From NCBI RefSeq assembly GCF_001649575.2, contig NC_051432.1:24859716-24923715 (forward strand): a DNA stretch of 64,000 nt, given 5' to 3'. Positions 50,702 to 63,814 of this stretch are shown in pieces. The translations under genes were made by a program, and so were the position numbers. This DNA is from Kryptolebias marmoratus (Eukaryota; Chordata; Actinopteri; Cyprinodontiformes; Rivulidae). The notes below the pieces were generated by a model. It searched no databases, was not told the origin of the DNA, and saw nothing but the letters and a program-made list of their open reading frames with translations. How positions within the stretch are numbered: position 1 is the first letter of the stretch; each line of letters starts with the position of its first letter.

Positions 50702-53700
50702 TCATTTGTTTTGGCGGCTCCGGTGCTGAACTCCGGGGCTGAACAACGAGGCGCTCTGCTTCCCGTGGCTCCTCCAGCGCCGCCGCAGGACGAAGTCGTA
50801 GTTAGCAGAGGTGCTCATGGCGTAGAACACGTTGGCTTTGTCGGGAATGTGGAGCTCTGAGGGAGAGAAAGGAACACGACCGTGAAGGAACCGTTCTAAC
50901 CCTGAAGACATAAAACCGGAACGTCTGCTGACCTTTCCCGTGGCGGAGCATCTGACAGAGGAAGAAGTCGTCGCACCTGGAGTCCTCCATGTTGTGCTTC
51001 TCCAGAGCTCTCTGGACCACCTGAGGCGTGTGGTCCTGGCTGGTGAGCTGCGGAGGACAGAACCGTCAAGAACAGACTCAGGAGAACCTTTTAAAAGCTG
51101 CAGTTTGGAATATTTTACTAAAATACCGAGGTTTCATTAACAAGTTAGTGATCCGAGTGCCTCACGTCTGATTGTTTCAGTCTTTAATTCAGCAAAAAAT
51201 ATAAAAAGTCGTTGCTGTAGTTAAACCATCAGTCGATAAATATTTAAGGTTTAATCTTTTTCAGATATTTATCCAGCGATTATTTTGTTTTATTGAATGG
51301 TTTTCTTATAAAAAAAATCTGCGAACAAACAACTGCTTCTTATAAATATTATTTCCTGCCGCCTTGGATGCAGGTGGGAATAAACTTTGACAGAAGAAAC
51401 TTTCTTTAATGTCTGAATTAATTTATCTTTAGACATCGATTCTCACATTAAAACAAAAATCTGTAAACTTTAAATAATAAATTTAAATATGAGGGAATTT
51501 GATCTGCCAGGTTTAAATCCAGCTACAGGGAGCCGTTCGGAGTTTTATAAATTATTATAAATGTTCAGATTTCTTCCTTCCAAACTGAGCCGAAGGTTTG
51601 AAAACAGAAAACAGTCCCTGAACATCCGGCTGTAATAACTTCTGCTCCCATTAACCTAGGATTCGTTGAAAGTTAAATCCTGTCAGATCAATCAGATCTA
51701 CAAAGAGTTCATTATTATTAGTTTTGGTTTCCTTTCTATAGAGAAGAAGAACGGCGTCTCTTCACGACGTACCACGATGCTCTTGTAGACGTTTCCGTTG
51801 TCGATCGATTCCACGCTGACCTTGATGATGCACGAGTCCGCCACCTGCTTGTTGTAGACGGGCTGCGCAGCCGGAGGGGAGCAGCCGGACTGCGACTGCA
51901 ACGATGAAGACTTGGGGCTCAGAGTCAGAGAGGAAGGGCTGAGGTCGGGATGAGAGGAGCTGCAGGAAGACCTGGAGAGCCTCGGAGACGAAGAGGAGGA
52001 GGAGGAGAAGGAGAAGTCCTCGGCGACGTTGTGGAGGGAGCCTGGGAGAGACTGAAGGGAGAGGACGGGACACGTAAGGATCGGGACACATCCTGAGGGG
52101 GAATCTGGAAGCTGCTGGAGCTCCTACCTTCAGTTTCAGTCGGAGGGGAGAAGACAGAGGGATGGACATGTCCTCCATGTCCGAGCTGCTGGAGCCAGAA
52201 GACGAAATGCTGATCTGGTCGCAGTGGGACGTCCTCAACCTGCACATAAACTTTACTTCAGTGTGTTTTCATTCATAACGAGTGATGAACTCCTACGTCT
52301 TGGCCACAGGAGAACATACGTGGCGAGTTTCCTGGCGAGCTTCCTGGCGAGGAGGCGGTTGTTCCACAGGCTGGGAGAGTTGGGGCACGGGTCGACGGGA
52401 GGCTCCAGCTCACGGGACAGCTCGTAGCTGCACAAGACAAAACAGAGTGAGACATGGCCGTCTCCGGTGGTTTGGGTCCGTTTGCTCAGGCTGGGTGTGG
52501 GTTACCTCTCCTGGTCTGAGAGCAGAGCGCGAGCCTGCAGCCAGGCGCTGACCTGAGCGTCCACAGGAAGGTTGTAGTGGCAGCACGACGTCTGGAGCTG
52601 TCGAATCTGGGAGAGGATCTCATACTCCTGCAACAGAAACACAACAAATCACACATTAACGATGAGTACATCTGATTTAAACTATGCATTAAAAACAGTA
52701 ATCCAGATAAAGCACCACTAGGGGGCAGCACCTACCCGCCTGCGTTTCTCAAAGTTGATCAAACCACCCTGTGAAACAGAAAAACTTTCATAAACCACAG
52801 AAACAGGATCCTTAAAGACACACATAAGATCAGAGGGATCCCTGACCTCCACAGAGTCCGTCAGGGCCGTGTCCAACATGGTGAGGACCGTCAGGTACGT
52901 CCCCAGGTACGGGACAACGCCGCCGCTGAAGCTCTGAGGACAAAAAGAAAAATAAAACCGCCGTTAGCTTTCTGAGTGACACCCTGCGTGCATGCAAAGT
53001 TTAAAACGAAGAACAGGTCTCGGAGCTCCTAATGTGTCATAATAAATGATTTCAGGACAAATGTGGAAATATTTGAACACAAAAACATGACGTTGGTCGT
53101 TTTTAATCTGATGTAAAACAATTTGTTAAACATCATTAATAAAAAGTGCTTTAAAAATAAAGTTTATCCTCCGTATATTTTACCTCCTAACATGTCAACT
53201 CCTGCAGCTCGTTGCAAACGCTTGTTTTAAAAGTGGTAAACAAGTCGTGACTCACTGCGGTACTTATTAAATAAAATGTACGTCCTCTTTTTTTTTTTTT
53301 TTTTAAACAAACAAATGTTTTGGGGAATTTATCCTCGGGAACAACTTCTGTGTGACCAGACAGGAAAACAAAAACACGTCGCCTCTGGTATCTTAATTAA
53401 AAACAAATTTAAACCTTAGGAGCAGTGCGACAGACAGATTTATGTGGTATCCCTTGCCCCATGGGCACGGCTGTAAACACAGGGTGGTTACAATAACTTA
53501 TAGGGAAGTAAATCTCTTCACGCGCCGCCCGACATGGAGGTTTATTTTTAAGATTAAGGAGAAAACAACGAAGGAAAAAGGGAACTTGGCTGAACTGATG
53601 TGAGAAATGCAGACATCTGCCTTTCGTTTTCTGCCAGCTGACACATTTGTTCTGTTTCGGAGGTTAAATGGAGGAAGTGAAAGGTAATTTCCGAACAAAA

Positions 53701-56700
53701 TGCTGAGTCGGCAGCTCACCGTGTGTCTGGACTCGGAGCAGAGTCGGGGGGACTTGGAGCCCTGCGAGGCGCTGCCCTCAGGGTGGCTCCCATCCTGCGG
53801 AGAGAGAGGAGGCCGACGAATCACCATCAGGCGTTGAAGTGAGACGACAACAAGCGGAGTTACATAACATGCTTTTTGTTTCCTGCAGGCCCGCTTACAG
53901 CAGGAAAACAACGTGACCCGCAGCGCTCACAGACGGGCTTTTCTGTCCGACGTTCTGCAGCCAACTAACAACGAGCTTCTTTCTTGTCTGCAGAAACCGG
54001 ACTGCTGACACACGCCTGCATCAGCTGCTGCTCGCAGAAAATCACTACCATAGCAGAAAAACACAAACTAGGAGGGAGATCTGGAAAAGCAGAAGCAGCT
54101 TGGCCTTCTTATTAACAGAGACCAGTTTAATCTGCGATTCAGCTCAGGCTGTTCTGTTCGACCCGTGCAGAACTCCTCAGCCTGTCGTCGCCTTCCGCTG
54201 AGGGCGAGGATGGTGTGGCCTGTAAGTTAACCAACAGGTTTACACCTACAGCTCGTTAATGTTCCAAATCAGCACCACTCAAGATGGCCGCCACAGCCAC
54301 CTGACCGTACGAGAATACAGAAATGGCCACAGACACCAGGGTACGAGCTACAGGATTTCACATTTGACCACAGCGGCTACAACTCCGCCCCTTTCTCGTG
54401 GTCAGAGGACGTGGCGTGAAAGGAGACGGGCCTTTAGTTCTCCACGTACGGCCGCGTGAAACTCCTGAAGTCTGCTCAGTTTCGTTAAGCTCATCCACGA
54501 CGCCTGGTATGCTTGTTAAGTTAATGAGGCTCCTTGTGGCCGTCTCTGTCGCTCCTCTCAAACCAGTCGAGTCGGATGGAAACCAGCTTTACTGGAATCA
54601 AACCGGCAGCTCTCCAAAGTTACCGACTGCCTGCTCACAGAGGAGCGGTGCTGACTCGATCTGTGCGGCTTTCTCAGAAAACCGAGCGACACGAGCAAAA
54701 ATAAATAAGATATCCTGCATCGTTCTGATGAGACGGCTGCCATGTTCTTACTGCCGTCATCAGAAGTGAGCAGCTAAACTGGAACGCCTCACCCAGATAA
54801 TTATCTAAACATTCAGCTGCAATTTAATAATCACTTTGGTCTGATTTTCATGTCGTGGTCATGGGACTGTATGAACACGAGCAGGTGTTTTTTTTTTTAT
54901 TAGAGACAATAAACCTGAGTTTAAGCTGTTAATATCCTTCACCATGGGTTTGACTCATTTTTATTTTAAACAAATATAAATGAAAAGTAGAGTCTGAGCT
55001 GAAAACTGCAGGACAGCTACAGAAATTAAATTAAAGGTTTAAGGTGTTACCTCCACCAGAATCTCTCTGCTGCTCAGCACACAGTTCTCATCAGGAAACG
55101 TCTCACACAGGTGGTCAAAGGTGTTCATGCTTTCTCTGCAACAAAAAACATTTTAATTAACACTCTTTCTCTCTTTTACTCTTACTGTTTGGAAAGATAA
55201 CAGTTGAGAGCGTGGGCCGACCTGCTGACAGCCGCCCAGGTTTTCTTCAGGCGGTAGACGGCGTTGGACTGCAGAGCCGACAGGATCGCTCTTAAAGACG
55301 AGAAGTTCTTCAGCTGCCGGCACTCCTGCGGAGACAAAATGGCCGTCAGCGCCCGCTTTCTGACCAGAGTCCAGCTCGTTAAACGTTCTGTGTGAGCCTG
55401 ACCTGCGCGACGGCGATCCACCTCTCGATGACGCGCGCCCTGCGATCCGGGTTGGCACAGGCGTGGGCGCGGCGGGGCGAGCCCGGCGCAGACGGCGATG
55501 ACATGGGGGAGGAAGCGGAAGGGCCTGGGGAGGAGGAGGGGCAGAGGAGCGAGGTGATGACACGGTTGGTGACCGCGTTGAACTGGGAAATGGTGGCCCG
55601 GACCGTCGGGGCCAGCTTCCGGTTTTCCTTCTTGTCCCGCTGGGACCAGACGCAGCCCAGGCACTGGAAGGGCACCACTCTGACGAACAGCTCCTACAGG
55701 AGAAAACGAAGACACGCGTTTAGGAGGCGGACCCGACAAACGGAGAACTCTGCGAACGCGACCTACAGCGTCCAGCCGGGTCAGCTGCTCCGCCACCTCC
55801 CTTACGGAGAAGCTCATGAAGTTGGAAACGTCCCGTTTAGAAGAGATTTCTCCGGCGTCGTCCTGATCGCCGTTCTGCGTCGGGTCACAGCGGGGCTTCG
55901 ATGGAGACAAGCTGCCGTCTGTCAAACCAGGACAGAAACATGAGAACGTGTTGCTCAGCTCACATCTGAACAGAATTAATTCAGGAACCGTCTACAACAT
56001 TCAGGGTCGACCTCATTCGAGATGGCCGCCACAGAAATGGTTCCAACGCAGCCAGTTTTACAGATATTTAGCTAGAATCTGGTGTGGTAGTAGCTGAGAG
56101 TCACAACACGTGCTCTAAGAGTGACATCCAGCAGAAGATCTTTGTTGTAAAATAAGAGCTTTGCCTTTATTTCCACCTTGTTCCTGGAGCCTCTTGAGCA
56201 AAGCGTCGGCGGTCTGAGCCAAGCGTCTGAAGCAGAGGCGCCGGCGCAGCTGGCCACAGAGCAGCCGGAGGGTCGGGTACGGAGGCGGCTCCTGGAAGTC
56301 CTCGCTGTACTCCTCCAGCCACAGGGAGAGCACCGGGAGCAGGGGGCTGAGGAGGAAACGAACAGGCAGAGCGGTTAAACGCCAGCCGAGCAGGTGGAAC
56401 GCTCTTTTTTTTTTTTAACTCCGTCAACAAAACTCACCTGCGGAGGCTGATGACGTTATCCAGGCCGCTGAGAGATTCATCTCTGTGGAGGAAAAGGGAA
56501 ACGCATCATCTTGACTGTAAATCACAACGTTCCCGTCACGTTAAAGAGGAACAACGTGGCATCCAAGTGGTGATAGAGAATCTCCTGTAAACAGCAGAAA
56601 TCATGACTGCTCATCCTGTGGAAACGCTCCCCGCAGAGAGCCCGTGGCCTCGGTGCCAGGTGGAAACGGAGACGCGCCTTCCTCCGGGATTAATAATTAC

Positions 56701-59700
56701 CCCGTGAAGCACGGACGCAGTAAAACCCGAGCATGGCACCGTGTTTGATTTAGAGGAGCCTGGTTACAGCTTTACAACAGGATCCCGCTCTTTACTGCCC
56801 TGCAGGCGATAGCGACAAACAAATGCTGACCAATTACACAGAATGACACGACTCCAGACGTAATAAAGCGACGGAACATCCTGCAGGGCAGGAAGGAAAA
56901 CACGTTTCCCAGTTTTTCCCGACCTCTTCCAATGCAGCTTACGGGAAACCTGCTGCCACCGGCACGGCGTGAATGAGGGCACCTGTTTGACAAATAACAC
57001 TGCTTCATGCGGACGGCGCAGAAAAGTCAGCAAAAAAACCAACAGAGCCGACGAGTTTTTATTGTTCTTTAAGAAACTCGACACTAAAGAGATTCCTGAG
57101 AGAAACTCCGTGCAGAAGCAGCAGCGCGGGGCCTGCAGGGTGTGTTGCCGAAGGAACAAAAGCTTCTGAGAAGGCTTTGTTTAGTTTGTGACGATAAAAA
57201 CCTGCCGGGCGTCAGCGCAGGTTTGATCTGAGAGTGACTGACGCGACGCAGGAAGCTCAGGTGGAGGCCCGTTTGAGACGACTGGCGTCTCGGAAAAACT
57301 GAACAATCCTGCAAAAAAGAAAACCTGGACAAAAAAAAAAATCGATGTGAAAACATCTAAGAAGCAAACAGAGCTTCCATATCTGTTTGTTTTCCTGATA
57401 ATAGGAAACATGGCACTGTAAATTAAAGGCCTGTCGCCCGCCGTCTTTCACGCCAGAGTTTTGGAACAAGATCATCTTTATTTGAGAACCTGATCTCGTG
57501 AACCGTCGCGCAGCCGCCACATTAAATTACAGCTCAATATCTGTAAAACTGACCGAGTTACGGCCGTTTCTGAGCCGCCTAACGTCGGTTAGCGGTGGCA
57601 GCCATCTTGAATTGGGTTGGCTTCGAAAAGTTAATTCGTTGCAAACGTTCATGCAGGGATTAATTCCTGAGTTTTATTAAAATTCATCCAGTGGTTTGGC
57701 TGTAATTAGCTGAACTTTATCAATAAATACAGTTTACTGAATAAAACCAGCTTTAATCGTTCCTTTTATTTATTTAGTGAAAGTAAGAGTTATTCTGACT
57801 TTCTTTAAACCAAATTAAAACCTGAACTAAAACCAGCATGGCTTCACGAACAGTAGGACTCCTGTTTGTCTCCGTGTGACCGAATGTTTTCTGTTAACAG
57901 AGATGGGTAACGATGTCCTCATGAGGGCCGCGCCATCATGGATCCCGTTAACGCACGTCCAAGTTCAGCTGAAGTTCGGCTCCTCTCACCTCTTGAACAG
58001 CAGCTCGATGAGGGCGCCGCCGGAGGTGAAGGCCCGGTACGTGGACAGGAAGACGTGGACGAAGTCGGGCTCCCGCCGCTCGGGGTCGAGGAGGTGGGCG
58101 ATCAGGCGCTCCAGGGAGGCGGCCTTCAGCCTGCGCGTCTTCACCGTGTGGTACTGGACGCAGCCGCAGGCCGGCGACAGGTCCGCCGGGTCCGAGTCCT
58201 GCGGGACGGGTTCCCTGCGCAGGGTGATGCCGAACACAGCCCCGTCCTCCTCCTCTTCCTCGCCCCACTCCTGCACCGGATCCTGCAGGGAGGGAGATTC
58301 AGACGAAGGCTTTTTAAAACACCAGGAAAAACAAACGTAGTGTGACTACGGCGTGAAGTCTGTTGAGCTGAAAGAAGCAGAACACAAGGCAGAAGCTAAA
58401 GGAAATAAAAACCCAGCTAAAAGCAGCTAAAGGCTAGCTAAAAGCTAATCGGGCTCATGCAGGAAGGAGATGAAGGTTTTGCTGAATGAGGAGCTGAAAC
58501 AGCATCCAGGCGTAATTAGACTGCAAACAACAAACATAAAAAATTAAAATAAAACAGGAAAGCCTCGTGAGATGAATCACTTCAGGTGAAACCGAGCGTG
58601 CACGCCTCTCGTGCACGCCTCTCGTGTTCAACATTCCATGAGCCAAGTGACAAAGGCGCTCAAAAATAGAAACCTGAAGACAGCTGACTGGACTCAGAAG
58701 CCTCCGCTGACGCAGGTGTTTACATTCTCAGACACGGGGAATAAAACGGGCCGTGACGCCGTCTAATTCCATCTGATAACAGCGGCGTTTCCCCCGCTGC
58801 TTTTTATAGGAGCAGAGAAGAAGAAACAAGTGTCCAGGAGGGACAGGAGGACAGATGTTTGTCCCACTTCAGTCGTTCCACAAAACAAAAGCAACACAAG
58901 CGTGATCTGGGTGAAGCCTACAGCGTCGTAAATACACAGTTTAACAAAAAAACAAGCAACGATCGGCTTTATTTGATCCATTTATGAACATTTTCATCTT
59001 CTTTTAAAGTTTATTTGATTTCTGCCCCTGTTGGGTTTTCATGTTTCAGTTTTACAAAGATTAATAAAAGATTAGCTCAGCATCAACTACATTACAGTAA
59101 AATAAAGTCAAGTTTTCAAACTAAAAAGACCTGATTATTAACAAACTGACCTTTTATTGATGGTAAAACAAAATGCTGTAGGCTGATTTTTTTTTCCTGA
59201 AATGTGTTTTTATCCTTAAGACACTGTTTTGTCTGTCTGTCAGTAAAACTCATGAACCATTGGACAAGATGGCTGCAGAAGCTAACCCCAGAAGACAGCT
59301 ACACCTGAGTCGGTTTCACACACACTGAGCTAATATTCGGCGTGGTAGTAGCTGAGCATAGTCCTTCTAACCCTGTTAGCAAAATATCTCACACCTCTGG
59401 ATGTATTTTAGGCAAACAGACGCTGGACAGACAGCAGGAAACGCACAGAAAGAGGACTAAAACTCAAGTTGAGCTGAATCCGGTGTGCCGGTGTGGTGCC
59501 AAAAAGTGATTCTCTGCCAAAAACTGATCGGGTGAGATCGGGCGCGCCCCCGCGAAGGAGCGCGCTGCGGGACTGCGCTCAGCCTGCTTCAGTGTCTCGT
59601 CGAGTCTTTTCGAAGGTTTTTCTCGGTCGTTTAGTTGTTTTGGAATTGAAGTGATCAGATATTTATGATAAACGATAAAACACGAGAATGACTCTCACGG

Positions 59701-60550
59701 GGAAACATCTCAAGTCTTAGAGAGAGAAAAGGGTAAACGAGAAGAACCTTTGTTGTAATCTTGGCTAATAAACTATATGTGTGTTTTTGGTGTTTACATA
59801 ATTTGTCTAAAACAACTAAACGACCGAGAAAAACCTTCGAAAAGACTCGACGAAGCACACAGAAGCAGGCTGAGCGCAGTCCCGCAGCGCGCTCCTTCGC
59901 GGGGGCGCATGATTGGCAGAGAATCATTTTTTGGCAGAGAATCATTTTTTGGCACCACACCGGCGCTGTNGTTTTTGGCAGAGAATCACTTTTTGGCACC
60001 ACACCTGTGGTGCCAGATCTCACCCGATCAGTTTTTGGCAGAGAATCACTTTTTGGCACCACACCGGGAGTCTCCCTCATCACCTTCTCCGAGCACCGTC
60101 ACATTTGCAGGATTTAGAGGATTTCAGTGGTTTTGGCATTAAAATGGCCTGAAAGGAGGCGGGCGATATGCATTATTTCAAGGACTGCAAGGCCTTTAAT
60201 ACACATTCTTTCGCAGTTTGAGCCACATGAGCAAAAGTTTAAAAATTAACTGTTTTACTCACTGCTGGGCCTAAAAACCGGACTGAATGTGCAACATTTA
60301 AATATAAATCTGAGTCCTGTAGATAAAAATAAAACGTGCTGCTGGTTATAAACCACAGCGCTGACAAACCACTGCCCCAGGTTCAGGACCCGAATTAGCG
60401 GATGAACATGTTGCTGAAGAAGGCAGAAGAGCAGCTGAAGTAAAAACTAGCTAAAAAACATTTAAAAAAAAAAAGAAGCAGAGTCGTCCTCGGAGGACGG
60501 ACGGCGACAGTTGGCGCTTTACTCACCATAGATAGCTGCCATTTCCCCAT
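50702..60550 (-). CDS. rgl3: Ral guanine nucleotide dissociation stimulator-like 3 (RalGEF)
   Basis: Ras-activated exchange factor for RalA/RalB. I resolved 17 exons (transcript order): 60550-60527, 58282-57990, 56482-56438, 56346-56177, 55918-55767, 55693-55403, 55325-55222, 55135-55051, 53794-53720, 52933-52847, 52768-52736, 52627-52506, 52427-52320, 52239-52128, 52051-51773, 51047-50933, 50856-50702. All are GT-AG, phases agree, 749 codons plus stop (human RGL3 about 710). Start MGKWQLSM, then [20 protein letters not shown] (human RGL3 QDWGEETEDGAVYSVSLRR). The REM domain is about residues 40-165 ([27 protein letters not shown]). The CDC25 domain is about 210-490 ([65 protein letters not shown]). 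Ser-rich linker, then a Ras-association domain about 635-720 ([26 protein letters not shown]). [15 protein letters not shown] and [11 protein letters not shown] favour RGL3; the C-terminus is RALGDS-like, so RALGDS is the alternative. Confidence 0.9.
54235..54375 (+). repeat. Dispersed repeat family A, copy in an rgl3 intron
   Basis: ACTCAAGATGGCCGCCACAG, then CCACCTGACC and AGAAATGGCCACAG. The 3' module is diverged. Confidence 0.65.
55975..56115 (+). repeat. Dispersed repeat family A, copy in an rgl3 intron
   Basis: CATTCGAGATGGCCGCCACA, CCAGTTTTACAGATATTTAG, CTGGTGTGGTAGTAGCTGAG. Confidence 0.7.
57530..57710 (-). repeat. Dispersed repeat family A, copy in an rgl3 intron
   Basis: Reverse: TACAGCTCAATATCTGTAAA, TTAGCGGTGGCAGCCATCTT, GAATTGGGTTGGCTTCG. 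Confidence 0.7.
59230..59400 (+). repeat. Dispersed repeat family A, copy in rgl3 intron 1
   Basis: GTAAAACTCATGAACCATTG, GACAAGATGGCTGCAGAAGC, GGCGTGGTAGTAGCTGAGCA, followed by a second 5' module GTTAGCAAAATATCTCACAC. Confidence 0.65.
59490..60065. mobile_element. Fold-back element with tandem TTTTTGGCAGAGAATCAC modules
   Basis: The left arm 59554-59641 and right arm 59809-59909 are inverted copies, nearly identical over about 90 bases (AGTCTTTTCGAAGGTTTTTC and CGCGCTGCGGGACTGCGCTC in the left arm). The loop is 167 bases. The outer flanks carry the unit TTTTTGGCAGAGAATCAC plus TTTTTGGCACCACACC: once inverted on the left and three or four times on the right, including a perfect hairpin GGCACCACACCTGTGGTGCC. 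It lies in rgl3 intron 1. There is one N at 59970. No transposase. Confidence 0.75.
60100..60215 (+). repeat. Dispersed repeat family A, right-end module
   Basis: GGCATTAAAATGGCCTGAAA, GGCGGGCGATATGCATTATT, ACTGCAAGGCCTTTAATAC. It adjoins the fold-back element, which may have inserted into a family A unit. Confidence 0.6.
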
Positions 60551-60719
60551 GTTTCTCCAGCTTTTACACGAAACCCGAAGATTTAAACTTATCCGGACGG
60601 AGCCACACGAACATTTAGAACTTCCTTCGGGAGCTCTGTAAACCCGAAACTGACATTTTTGTCCCCTCACAAAAACAAAAAATAATGAATCAACGATTTT
60701 CCAAACTGCAGTCAGTCAC

Positions 60720-60830
60720 TAACTGACGCCCGCGAGACGAAACCCATTTTATATAGTAGGCGATCCGGTGGGCGGAGCCAACAAGAGTGTGGAAGTGTAT
60801 GTGGGCGGAGCCACGGGCTGCTGACCAATA
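60720..60830 (-). promoter_or_regulatory. rgl3 core promoter
   Basis: On the minus strand, TATATAAAA (plus 60747-60755) lies about 200 bases before the ATG. Upstream, GTGGGCGGAGCCA occurs twice (about 60769-60781 and 60802-60815), each holding a GC box. A CCAAT sequence on the plus strand follows at about 60822. The order fits a TATA promoter with start near 60720. Confidence 0.55.
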
Positions 60831-61084
60831 GGGTTACAAAGGAGTAAAACGACAACAGACATGGACCTGCGGGCTTTAAATAACTGCCTGGAAATTTGTT
60901 GTTGATCCTGAAAACTGTCAGCAGTTGTACCAGCAGGAGTGTCGGCCTTTAATCTAATCCTTTAATATAAATACCAAAACATAAAATCTAAAAATAATTA
61001 AAGCTTTGAGCATTCAGAACCTTTGGGTTATTTATAAAACTCGATTTCTCCCTAAAGCATCGTCACAAAACTGCTTTTCTGTCT

Positions 61085-61345
61085 TTTAGCAAAATATCTC
61101 ATGAACCGCTGGAAGGATTTTAATGAAACGTTCAGCGAATAATCCCTGGATCTACATCTTCAACCAGTTAACTTTTTGAGACAACCCAATTCATGATGGC
61201 TGCCACAACCAATCAACCTTAGCCAACACAAAAATGGCTATTAGTCAGTCAATTTTACAGACATCAAGCTCAAACTTGGCGTGGTAGTAGCTGATATTCA
61301 CCCTCAACACATACTCAGAGTGCTGTTCAATATGCAACATATTTG
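61085..61345 (+). repeat. Dispersed repeat family A, near full-length copy
   Basis: CTTTTAGCAAAATATCTCAT, CAATTCATGATGGCTGCCAC, AATTTTACAGACATCAAGCT, GGCGTGGTAGTAGCTGATAT. Confidence 0.75.
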
Positions 61346-61384
61346 CTGAAAAAGACGACATTAAGTGTTAGAGTCAGGTAACAT

Positions 61385-61545
61385 GGTCTGTTAGCAAATT
61401 ACCTCATGCACCATCAGATGGATTTTGATGAAACTTTGATCAAGTAATTACAAATCAAGATGGTCTCTCCGGCTAATCTGCCTTTGCAAACACAAAAAAT
61501 GCCTTTAACATGCTTAAATTTACAAGTAATGATGGTTGTAGATGA
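61385..61545 (+). repeat. Dispersed repeat family A, partial copy
   Basis: GTCTGTTAGCAAATTACCTC, TGGATTTTGATGAAACTTTG, AATCAAGATGGTCTCTCCGG. Confidence 0.65.
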
Positions 61546-61549
61546 AGAG

Positions 61550-63810
61550 GCGGCTATAATTTGAACAAACAAAACGCTGCTGCAGATTTATTTACCCACG
61601 TTGAGATAAAAGCTGCGGGCGTCGAGCGGTTGTTAAATTCTGACAACAACAGTGATGCTGGCTGACAAATCTAATGACTTCTAAAGAACAAAACATTCTT
61701 TTAACAGAATCAATGCCAACATTATTCTGTTGTTTTAAAGCGTTCCTATAAAAAAAATGAAAGCACACATTCTGCCTTCCTTTGCTACGACATTTTATAT
61801 CAGTCCCATAGAAAACGTTTCTTCTCACATTACTGTTTTCTTTCCCTGGAAACAACACAGAGGTGTTATATGAGCCCTCGTCCTCGCGCTGGAAATGGGA
61901 AGTCTGAGGGTCAACAAATCTTTACGAGAGGAAAACGTCTCGAACGGCCTTTCGGTGACACGTTTACGTCTGCGCGCGGCTGTAAATCAGCCGCATAAAC
62001 CTCAAAAACAAGAGCTACTGTGCGTGGCTGTATTTCATTATTAGCCGTTGACTTTATGACATCAGGAAAGGAATAAAACTGAGCGACACTCGGGCTTCTA
62101 ATGGGTAAACAACAACAACAACAGGTAGGGAGTCCTGAAGAAAACCCATACAAACTGATCAGGAAATGTTAGACCTGCTGCCAGCGACTCGTTATGGTCA
62201 CCATGGTAACCAAACACCGGTGTCTGTCAGTCCCTGAGCACAAAAGGACTGAAAAGTAAGCCTCAAACAAACGGTCGATGTGCGAGAACCAGAGGTCTGA
62301 TCTCACAGATTCCTGAGCCGTCAGCGGCCGAAGACCCCGCCGGTCCCACGCGTGGATTTTTTCTGCTTCCACGGCGTTAAAAAGTTAAAAAAGTTAAAAT
62401 GCGTCGTTACTTCCTGTTTTAAAGGCCACACTTTGAGCTAAAATGTACCTAAAGCCTTTTGGAAGCCGGGCACGCAGTCCTTGTACTCTGGGAGGATTTG
62501 AGAGAAAACGGTAATTCCTACAGCGACGTGGGACACGACGGATGAAAGAGGACAAAAATCCAGACGTTCTGATGTTTAATCTCCACGTGCACAACAAACG
62601 TCGTGGGAGTAAGAAGAGCTTTTTGCCAAGGTGTTGACGTTTTTTTAGACATTTACAAGTCAGCTGTCGTTCGAGTTTTCAGTGGAAAAAACCTCCAAAA
62701 ATTAAAAGAACTTAAACTTTGGTTTTGTAAAAACTGTAAAAGATAATAAAGTGTCGGTTCAGACCCGTAAAATCCAACTTCCTGTGACCCGTTTGAACTT
62801 TGAACGATGTTCCTACAGTGAATTATGTCCAAACACAGCTGGGTTTTTGTTAATGTTGCGTACATCATCTGACGACCAGCTACCAAACGCCACGGCGTAC
62901 CATTTCCGATCGAGCCGCACATTTTGATGTATAATTTGTACGTTTTATTTTGAAAGCTGAGACACAGGGTGAGGTTTGTTTTTAACAGAATAAGGACGCT
63001 TCAGTCGATTAACGAGGAGTTTTACTGAAAACGACCTTCATGAGTCCTCTGAGCGACAACAAATTTACAGGAAATGTTTAAAATTATTGAAGGAGGGCTG
63101 ATGGTTTGCAGGTAAACAACAACAACATGAAAGAATCAATCATTCGTATATTTTTAAAGGTGGTTTTCAGGCCTCCTGGTGTCAGCAGCTTTAGATGAGA
63201 AATTATTATGTTCTGATTTTAACAAGAGAGAGAAAATAATTACCAACAAGAAGGGAAATCTGGTTCAACTTTCTGTAAAACAGTCCAATCTGACCTCATC
63301 CAGACTCAGACTCCCGACAAAGGAGATTAGTGACAGGCTGGAGCAGAAAACACATCATTAAAGCGGCCGGTCCTCCGCTCATTAAGGCCCAGAGGGAAAA
63401 ACGAGTTTTTGTTTCTCTAATGAGTTCCTGTCCCCTGGGCTCTTCCACGCGGGCCGAAGAGAAGAAACGGCGGCGTGAAAGACCGCAATTAGTCGGGATT
63501 AGACCCGTGAATGAGTGACGAGTTGGCAAAAAGACGAAAGGACGAAGAGGTGACGCCACGATGCTTCAACTCATCCGAAAAAAAAACTTTTCCTGAAGAG
63601 CCTTCAACGTTTTGGTTCCATCTCAGCGTCTTCAAGCATTTCCTGGTTATCTTAAGTCTTTTATTGACATTTTTAGGAGATTAAATAAACATATGGGTTG
63701 CCATCTACAGTTGATTTCTGTCATTTTATGAATTAAACAAAAGTAAAATTCCAGGAGGAAACGTTTCTCACTCTTCACTTCCGCCAAGGTTTCAAACAAA
63801 AAGGAGCGTT
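61550..63810. other. Intergenic stretch without recognised gene
   Basis: Mostly unique, AT-rich. It contains an RFX-like quasi-palindrome GGTCACCATGGTAACC at 62196-62211 and short AACAAC runs at 62110 and 63117. The open frames are short and carry no family signature. It lies upstream of rgl3, beyond its promoter. Confidence 0.45.
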
Positions 63811-63814
63811 CGAC

